NCBI GenBank assembly: GCA_001778455.1
Contig: MFGX01000131.1
Location: 14,609 to 23,835 of the forward strand
DNA length: 9,227 bases
Reading direction: 5' to 3'
Source of the DNA: Candidatus Fraserbacteria bacterium RBG_16_55_9
Lineage (GTDB): Bacteria > Bipolaricaulota > Bipolaricaulia > RBG-16-55-9
A model generated the notes under the pieces. The model worked only from the letters and a program-made list of their open reading frames with translations, was not told the origin of the DNA and ran no database searches. The position numbers were made by a program, and so were the translations under genes. Shown here piece by piece: positions 4,777-9,227 of this stretch (position 1 is the first letter of the stretch; each line of letters opens with the position of its first letter).

Positions 4777-5046
4777 GGCCTGTGCTAGGCGGGGGGCTAG
4801 CGGTCCCCTGAATCCGCAACCCGCTCAAGCGGAGCCGAAGGGTCATCTGAGAGGCCTTCGTCTGGGAGAGCGCTCGGTGCGTGCGGCGTCGAAGGCTGAG
4901 CCCTCTACGGCGCAAACTCGTGAACCCCGCCAGGCCCGGAAGGGTGCAACGGTAAGCGGGCCCTGCGGGTGCTAGAGGATTCCTTGGCCGGAGCTGGCTG
5001 CCCGAGAAGCACCCGGGGGAAGATCCCGAAGTGATCTGCACAGGCC
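4777..5046 (+). ncRNA. ffs: Large bacterial SRP RNA (Alu domain + S domain)
   Basis: RNA of about 270 nt, the size of the Bacillus-type scRNA and unlike the short 4.5S form. The ends pair perfectly over 9 bp: GGCCTGTGC (4777-4785) with GCACAGGCC (5038-5046). The Alu domain is recognisable by GTGCTAGGCGGGG, then GCTAGCGG and ATCCGCAACCCGCTCAAGCG. The helix 8 core bound by Ffh is at about 4923-4970: AACCCCGCCAGG, the GGAA tetraloop (4938-4941), then GGTAAGCGGGCCCTGCGGGTG. It is the RNA scaffold of the signal recognition particle, which targets nascent membrane and secreted proteins. A T-rich stretch (ATCTCTTTTCTT, 5047-5058) directly after the terminal helix probably ends transcription. The exact 3' end is approximate. 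Confidence 0.92.
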
Positions 5047-5066
5047 ATCTCTTTTCTTGCAACGGC

Positions 5067-5783
5067 TCACTCTGTTTCTTTCTGCTCCTCCTCGTCGCCC
5101 TTGCCTCCGAAGGAGACCATCACCTGCACCATCCACGCATTGAAGTTCGCTGGAGGACCTACCAACTCCTTACCGCTCTGATCCCAGTTGCCTCCGAATG
5201 TCACCAGATATCCACCAGAGATCCTGAGCGACAGCCACTTCAAGACCGTGAACGCAACACTCACTTGCGGCTCTAGAGTGAAGAAGCTCCGCTTAAGCAC
5301 CGTGTTGGGCGGGTTGCTGATCGCCGTATCAAAGCTCTCCGAACGATGGTCTAACAAGCTCAATTCGGCACCTCCGCCTCCGATGAGCGTGCCCACCATC
5401 ACATCGTATGCCTCATCGGAGAAGAGGCCATACCCGAGGAAGAACCCTCCAAAGCCAAGAGAGAGTACAGCCGCCTTGTTCCCTACCGATGAAGATGTTT
5501 CTCCCCCTGTCCCGAAGCCGCCGAAACGCCAGCTCTTCAAGAGTCCTCCCCACCCACCACCTCCCATTGTGAACATGCCTTCCGTGGGGAAGGGCGCGTA
5601 GCCGTGAGCTTCCAGAACAGTGCTCAGCCCTGAGAGGTCCAGCATGATCCAACCCGGCATTGGACCGCCAGCGCCAAGACCCTCCTCTTCCATTGCCATC
5701 GGCATCTCCTCTTGACCCATGACCAGCAGACCGAAGCAGAACGCTGCTACCGCTACAACACAAAGAGCAGATGCAATTCTCAT
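5067..5783 (-). CDS. Exported Gly-rich protein of unknown function
   Basis: A 238-residue protein with a clear signal peptide (MRIASALCVVAVAAFCFGLL, cleavage likely after VMG, before QEEMP). A Met/Glu-rich mature N-terminus follows, then several glycine-rich, aromatic-containing stretches (GMFTMGGGGWGGLLKSW, FGGFGTGG, LGFGGFFLGYGLF). The rest alternates in beta-like fashion (FFTLEPQVSVAFTVLKWLSL, ISGGYLVTFGGNW) up to a charged tail GDEEEQKETE. This looks like an outer-membrane or surface beta structure, but the final aromatic residue typical of BAM substrates is absent and I do not recognise a family. ATG 5783 has an excellent ribosome binding site, AAGGAGG, 8 nt upstream. It is monocistronic, convergent with the SRP RNA and divergent from pyrD. 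Confidence 0.8.
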   Translation of the reverse strand: MRIASALCVVAVAAFCFGLLVMGQEEMPMAMEEEGLGAGGPMPGWIMLDLSGLSTVLEAHGYAPFPTEGMFTMGGGGWGGLLKSWRFGGFGTGGETSSSVGNKAAVLSLGFGGFFLGYGLFSDEAYDVMVGTLIGGGGAELSLLDHRSESFDTAISNPPNTVLKRSFFTLEPQVSVAFTVLKWLSLRISGGYLVTFGGNWDQSGKELVGPPANFNAWMVQVMVSFGGKGDEEEQKETE

Positions 5784-5809
5784 GTTCTTTGCCTCCTTAA
5801 GATCCTTCG

Positions 5810-5839
5810 ATTGAATATTCTCTGATGCTCAAGAGTCAA
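5810..5839 (-). promoter_or_regulatory. Candidate promoter of the exported Gly-rich protein gene
   Basis: Reading minus: TTGACT (5839-5834), 18 bp, TTCAAT (5815-5810). The -35 is good and the -10 is weak. The predicted leader contains the strong ribosome binding site at 5798-5792. Confidence 0.5.
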
Positions 5840-5867
5840 ATGGGGCGAGCCTGGGGTCGTAGGGGAT

Positions 5868-5897
5868 TTGTCAGTGAGCCCACATCCTTTTTATAAT
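5868..5897 (+). promoter_or_regulatory. Promoter of the pyrD-pyrC operon, giving a leaderless mRNA
   Basis: TTGTCA (5868-5873), 18 bp, perfect TATAAT (5892-5897). The start is expected at about 5904, only 2-4 nt before the pyrD ATG at 5907, and there is no ribosome binding site. Confidence 0.75.
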
Positions 5898-5906
5898 CCG
5901 TACCGT

Positions 5907-6854
5907 ATGAAGAAGCTCGCAATTCATCCGCCCATCACCAACGCCTCCGGCCCTCTTTCCGTCACCCGAGAAGAGCTGGAAGCCCTTGGACGCTCTGCAA
6001 GCGGAGCTATTGTCACCAAGTCCATGACCCACTGCCCTCGCGTGGGCAACCCGGAGCCGCGCCTCGTGCCTCATCTGGAGGGTCAGCGAGGCTCGATCAA
6101 CTCCATGGGCTTAAATAATTTGGGCTATCGCGGATACGCAGAACTAATGTCCACACTAAAGAGCTTTGGAAAACTCGTGATCGCGAGCATCTCCTACGCA
6201 CCCTGCGAACACAAGTTACCCCTGGAGGAACAATATGAGGAGATCGCACAAACGATGATCCAGAGTGGGGCAGACATGCTGGAAATAAACCTCTCCACAC
6301 CCAATTTGACAGGCATTCCCATCTCCAATGACCCTGAGTCCATACGGCGTGTACTTGGACCTCTCTGCAAGAAAAAAAAGATTCCCATTGGCGTGAAAAT
6401 TTCACCCTACAACAACACCCTGCTCCTCTTCGAAGAAGTCGCCCAGCTCCTCATGGAGCTAAAGGTAGACGTAGTCACAACGATGAACTCTGAGCCGAAC
6501 GTCATGGACATTGATTTGAAGACCCGAACGAAAGTGATCAAGCCTCGCGAGGGCTATGGAGGCTACGGCGGTCCGGCCATACTTCCCATTGCCCTGGCTG
6601 AGGTGCACCGCTTCTATAAATTCTTCAAGAAATACAATAGCCCAATTCAGATCTGGGGTTGCGGTGGAATCATCCAAGCGGAAGATGCGATCAAGCACTT
6701 TCTAGCTGGGGCTTCCGTAGTGCAAGTCGGCACCGCTCTTCTTTGGAAGGGGACGGCAGTCTTCGCGGAACTTTCGCGGGGAATCGAACAGTGGCTCAAG
6801 AAGAACGGTCATTCCCACCTTGAAGAGATCGTAGGGACCGTGCGGGAACTCTAA
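5907..6854 (+). CDS. pyrD: Dihydroorotate dehydrogenase, class 1A-like, with Thr at the catalytic base position
   Basis: A 315-residue FMN enzyme of UMP synthesis, oxidising dihydroorotate to orotate. It follows class 1A (Lactococcus PyrDA) closely: NASGPL, TKSMT, NSMGLNNLGY, a C-terminal GGYGGPAILPIALAEV, GCGGI and AGASVVQVGTAL for FMN and phosphate. Substrate Asn residues are in NSMGLNN, NLSTPN and MNSEPN. Class 1A enzymes are cytosolic and use fumarate; no pyrK is beside it. Class 1 enzymes carry the catalytic base Cys in NLSCPN, but here the motif is NLSTPN, with Thr131. ATG 5907 is chosen over in-frame TTG 5868 and GTG 5874 because those overlap the promoter, and the start matches the family's usual N-terminus. 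pyrC follows after 8 bp. The family call is secure. Confidence 0.93.
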   Translation: MKKLAIHPPITNASGPLSVTREELEALGRSASGAIVTKSMTHCPRVGNPEPRLVPHLEGQRGSINSMGLNNLGYRGYAELMSTLKSFGKLVIASISYAPCEHKLPLEEQYEEIAQTMIQSGADMLEINLSTPNLTGIPISNDPESIRRVLGPLCKKKKIPIGVKISPYNNTLLLFEEVAQLLMELKVDVVTTMNSEPNVMDIDLKTRTKVIKPREGYGGYGGPAILPIALAEVHRFYKFFKKYNSPIQIWGCGGIIQAEDAIKHFLAGASVVQVGTALLWKGTAVFAELSRGIEQWLKKNGHSHLEEIVGTVREL

Positions 6855-6862
6855 TTGATTGC

Positions 6863-8056
6863 ATGAACGTCCTACGAGGTGGTCAGGTCTTTCTCAGCGG
6901 GAAGCTCGTCCTCACAGAAATTGCTTTTGACGAAGAGGGAATCAAAGCTCTGGGCGATGATCTCGACGGTGAGCCCGTGGACTGCTCGGGGAGAATCATC
7001 TTGCCAGGCATGATCGATGCCCACGTACACTTTCGAGATTTCCAGCAAGCCTACAAAGAAGACTGGCAGACAGGCGGCAGAGCAGCTATCCAAGGTGGAG
7101 TCACGACGGTTCTGGCTATGCCCAACACGGACCCACCGATCACAACTGTCAAGATGGTTCGCGAGCAATGGCGTCGGGCCGAACGCTCACCTGTAACTGG
7201 AGGAGTCTTCGGTGGGATCACACCCGAAAATCTTCCACGCCTCCCTGCGCTTGCCCCTCACGTGACAGCGTTCAAGCTCTATATGGGTGAGACAACGGGC
7301 AGTCTTCACATTGCGCGACCTTCAGTGCAGAAAGAGGCTTTCCGACGGGTTGCGGAGACGGGGAAAGTGCTCGCTGTTCACGCACAGCAGCTCGATTCAT
7401 CCTCTGAAGCAAGCGATTTAGAGGTTGCCTTGGAGTACGCCCTGCAGAGGGACGTAAAACTGCACCTCTGTCACGTTCGCACCCGCGAGGGAATTGAACT
7501 TGCGCAAGATGCCAAGCGCGACGGATTGGATGTCACAATCGAAACCTGCCCGCACTACCTCTTCTTCACGGAACGCGATCTTACAGAGAAGGGCGCATGG
7601 CTGAAAGTGAATCCTCCCTTGGCGACTGAAGAAGACCGTGAGCACCTCTGGTGGGCGCTTCGAGAGGGGTATGTTGACATTCTGGCGAGCGATCACGCGC
7701 CGCACACCATCGAAGAAAAATCGAGACCTTTCGAGAAAGCGCCGTACGGTCTGCCCGGCGTGGAGACAGGTCTTCCCCTGATGCTCGACGCTACGCAGAA
7801 GAAGCGCCTGACGTTACGGCGTTTGATTGAGGTCTTCTCGACGCGGCCTGCCGAGCGATTCTCGTTGACTCAGAAAGGGCGCATCGAGGTCGGCTGTGAT
7901 GCGGATTTTGTGATTGTCGATCTCGAAAGGCGTGATCGAGTCAGTCAAGAGATGATCGCTTCAAAGTGTGGCTGGTCGCCGTTTGAGGGCTTCGAGCTTG
8001 TGGGTTGGCCGGTCATGACGTTGGTGCGAGGCAAGAGGGCCTTTGAGGCAAAATGA
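6863..8056 (+). CDS. pyrC: Dihydroorotase, class I
   Basis: A 397-residue amidohydrolase that reversibly cyclises carbamoyl-aspartate to dihydroorotate, the step just before PyrD. All metal ligands of the binuclear zinc site are visible: His54 and His56 in DAHVHFRDF, the carboxylated Lys138 in AFKLYMGETTG, His173 (LAVHAQQ), His204 (LCHVRT) and Asp277 (ASDHAPH). Substrate-binding Arg58 and Asn88 (MPNTDPP) are present. The C-terminal beta-sandwich segment (GCDADFVIVDLE) closes the fold. The gene starts 8 bp after the pyrD stop with no visible ribosome binding site, so translation is probably coupled to pyrD. It converges on hicA with 41 bp between the stops and no clear terminator there. Confidence 0.95.
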   Translation: MNVLRGGQVFLSGKLVLTEIAFDEEGIKALGDDLDGEPVDCSGRIILPGMIDAHVHFRDFQQAYKEDWQTGGRAAIQGGVTTVLAMPNTDPPITTVKMVREQWRRAERSPVTGGVFGGITPENLPRLPALAPHVTAFKLYMGETTGSLHIARPSVQKEAFRRVAETGKVLAVHAQQLDSSSEASDLEVALEYALQRDVKLHLCHVRTREGIELAQDAKRDGLDVTIETCPHYLFFTERDLTEKGAWLKVNPPLATEEDREHLWWALREGYVDILASDHAPHTIEEKSRPFEKAPYGLPGVETGLPLMLDATQKKRLTLRRLIEVFSTRPAERFSLTQKGRIEVGCDADFVIVDLERRDRVSQEMIASKCGWSPFEGFELVGWPVMTLVRGKRAFEAK

Positions 8057-8097
8057 GAAGAACCAGGGATAGCCGAAACGTTTATGACTCGATCGCC

Positions 8098-8307
8098 TTA
8101 GGATCTCCGCAATTCCTCTGGGCTAATGCCGAGATCACGCAGGATGGCACGCAAGGTTCCCTTGGGGAGGTCCTTTCTGCCGTGTCGGACGATAGTCGTG
8201 AACCGTTGATTGGCAGGGTTCCACCAGATCTCGTGAGAACCAGGTGCCCGCCGCACGAACTCGCACCCGCGCTTGCGCAGTTTTTGAGTTAGCTCGCGAT
8301 AGGTCAT
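8098..8307 (-). CDS. hicA: HicA-type mRNA interferase toxin
   Basis: A 69-residue protein of the HicA/YcfA family, with a double-stranded RNA-binding-like fold. The conserved pattern is all there: YRELTQKLRKRGCEFVR, GSHEIWW with the catalytic His25, TIVRHGRKDLPKGTLRAIL and the closing helix LGISPEELRR. HicA toxins cleave mRNAs and are held inactive by HicB. The ATG overlaps the hicB stop by 4 nt (ATGA), so the toxin is translated only after its antitoxin. The size is normal for the family and nothing suggests decay. Confidence 0.93.
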   Translation of the reverse strand: MTYRELTQKLRKRGCEFVRRAPGSHEIWWNPANQRFTTIVRHGRKDLPKGTLRAILRDLGISPEELRRS

Positions 8308-8555
8308 GGAGCGGGCACGAGGATCTCGACCCGAAGCGGTGGACGCAGGGCACGCAACTCCTTAGGCAGGGGTACTCCTTTGGCTTTCATGGCTTGCAGT
8401 AAGCTCCGCGCTACTCCAGGCGCGAGCTCCACAAGGTCCTCTATGGTATCAGCCTGTACAAGAAAACCGGGCAGGACTGCGCTACGCGCCAAGTATCCCC
8501 CTTCTTCTAAAGGCTCGATCTCTATGGGAAGTCGGTACCCTGCCACAGCCATCAT
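8304..8555 (-). CDS. hicB: HicB-type antitoxin (short form)
   Basis: An 83-residue HicB with the partial RNase H-like fold: LPIEIEPLEEGGYLARSAVLPGF, then QADTIEDLVELAPGVARSLLQAMKAKG and a final strand PLRVEILVP. This domain covers the HicA active site. There is no C-terminal ribbon-helix-helix or HTH, so autoregulation by DNA binding is doubtful from this protein alone. The start is uncertain: AGGAG (8560-8556) abuts ATG 8555, is 3 nt from ATG 8552 and 9 nt from an in-frame GTG at 8546, so the true start may be slightly downstream. The antitoxin-first order is the reverse of E. coli hicAB but common elsewhere. Confidence 0.9.
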   Translation of the reverse strand: MMAVAGYRLPIEIEPLEEGGYLARSAVLPGFLVQADTIEDLVELAPGVARSLLQAMKAKGVPLPKELRALRPPLRVEILVPAP

Positions 8556-8590
8556 CTCCTAAGGTGTATCAAGCTTTGCTCTTAGAGTCT

Positions 8591-8619
8591 ATTGTAGCTC
8601 TGGAGTAGAGTGACGGCAA
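8591..8619 (-). promoter_or_regulatory. Promoter of hicBA
   Basis: Reading minus: TTGCCG (8619-8614), 17 bp, TACAAT (8596-8591). The predicted start near 8584 gives a leader of about 30 nt ending in the AGGAG ribosome binding site. Confidence 0.65.
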
Positions 8620-8661
8620 ATTCCGCACCCAGCGAGTTTTTGAGACGGAATGAGAAGAGCG

Positions 8662-8693
8662 AAGGACGCCCGGCAATGACCTCGGGCGCCCTT
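8662..8693 (-). terminator. Candidate terminator of the DUF11-type gene
   Basis: An 11-bp GC-rich stem with a 10-nt loop (8673-8682), about 55 bp after the DUF11 gene stop. The one non-Watson-Crick position (8666/8689) is an A-C mismatch if read on plus but a G-U pair on minus, so the hairpin is better formed in minus-strand RNA. The following sequence is U-rich but interrupted (CGCTCTTCTC), so termination efficiency is uncertain. Confidence 0.5.
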
Positions 8694-8747
8694 GCTCTGC
8701 TCCTCTTGCACTTTGGCTGATTCGCTACCTGATGCACCCACCTACGC

Positions 8748-9227
8748 TCATGGACCGATGATTACGCCCGCATTGCCAACAACGTCCGGAGTCACCACTT
8801 GGCCAAATTCATCGGTTGCTCCATTGACTGTAGCCGTGTTGAGGCACAACGGAATTTCCTTCTTGGGCCTGAACTTCACGAAGATGTTGAAGCTTTCGCC
8901 TATCTTCAGATCCCTGTCGAATCCGAAGACGCCAATCGCGCCTCCCGTCAAGTCAACCCACCTTAGGGTCACTTTCCCGTCGGGTGCCACAGATTTGCTG
9001 TTGAAAGCGACGCTATATAGGAAGAGGGTCATGCAGGTGCTGTCGAAGGTGTCATTTAACGGTAGCTTGGTGATAGTCGTCTTCCCCATGTTGGTGATGG
9101 TGATCCGGAATTCAATGAGATCACCCTGCCCATCGGATCCGCTTAAGCTAGCAGTACCGCTCTCCGGCTTAATGAGCTCTTTCGTGACACTGACCTCGGG
9201 GAGACAAACAATCATAACGTCTGCACT
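8748..9227 (-). CDS. DUF11-type repeat surface protein, C-terminal part (5' end outside window)
   Basis: About 159 codons ending in NAGVIIGP and stop. The frame is open to the right edge (SADV before the internal ATG at 9215), so the gene almost certainly extends beyond the window. The domain is an Ig-like DUF11/CARDB-type repeat: EVSVTKEL at the start, LIEFRITITNMGKTTITKLPLNDTF (the interaction-type strand pair), a middle strand DGKVTLRWVDLTGG, then GESFNIFVKF and LCLNTATVNGATDEFG at the end. Such repeats are found in tandem in large extracellular or cell-envelope proteins. The chain ends directly after the domain without a sorting signal or anchor, so any membrane or wall attachment must lie elsewhere. 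A hairpin terminator follows. Confidence 0.8.
   Translation of the reverse strand, partial: SADVMIVCLPEVSVTKELIKPESGTASLSGSDGQGDLIEFRITITNMGKTTITKLPLNDTFDSTCMTLFLYSVAFNSKSVAPDGKVTLRWVDLTGGAIGVFGFDRDLKIGESFNIFVKFRPKKEIPLCLNTATVNGATDEFGQVVTPDVVGNAGVIIGP

Noticed and set aside
4733..5062. Open frames on both strands across 4733-5062
   Set aside because: The region is the SRP RNA with its promoter; the frames are low-complexity Arg/Pro/Ala-rich shadows.
1..9227. CRISPR arrays, transposase genes, terminal inverted repeats, riboswitches
   Set aside because: No spaced repeats, DDE or recombinase motifs, or known aptamer signatures were seen on either strand.

Overview
The window comes from a bacterial chromosome of moderate GC with tightly packed genes. 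Nearly every transcription unit has a readable sigma-70-type promoter (TTGAC-like -35, 17-18 bp, TATAAT-like -10). Two of these promoters sit so close to the ATG that the mRNA would be leaderless or nearly so. A Bacillus-type large SRP RNA with an Alu domain, a class 1A-like PyrD without PyrK, an RnfC/NuoF-like flavoprotein and a DUF11-type surface protein suggest a deep-branching, probably anaerobic, uncultured bacterium. A Bipolaricaulota/Acetothermia-like lineage is possible, but I cannot place it from this sequence alone.

Layout. (1) 1-1041, minus: a one-TM protein of unknown function, overlapping by one base the N-terminal third of an RnfC/NuoF-like flavoprotein that runs off the left edge. 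(2) 1156-2274, plus: mnmA, tRNA 2-thiouridylase, overlapping tail to tail with a membrane-anchored cupredoxin-like protein on minus (2641-2264). (3) 2771-3542, the most unusual part: a tRNA promoter followed by the 5' half of a tRNA-Ser(UGA) that stops exactly at the anticodon loop. The ATG of an HTH + LAGLIDADG-like homing-endonuclease-type ORF lies in that loop, and the ORF runs into a complete second tRNA-Ser(UGA), ending inside its variable arm. (4) 3752-3843: tRNA-Ser(GCU) with its own promoter. (5) 4691-3850, minus: a two-gene unit of a small protein and an AbiEii-like nucleotidyltransferase, resembling a toxin-antitoxin pair. Its promoter is back to back with that of the SRP RNA (4777-5046, plus). 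(6) 5783-5067, minus: an exported Gly-rich protein. (7) 5907-8056, plus: a pyrD-pyrC operon for two consecutive steps of UMP synthesis. (8) 8555-8098, minus: a hicB-hicA toxin-antitoxin module. (9) 9227-8748, minus: the C-terminal end of a DUF11-type repeat protein.

The best candidate for an undescribed system is the 623-bp element in tRNA-Ser(UGA). It appears to be a minimal mobile unit that broke the tRNA at its anticodon, is expressed from the tRNA's own promoter, and leaves an intact tRNA because a complete 5' half lies at its distal end. That tRNA half doubles as the C-terminal codons of the nuclease-like protein.
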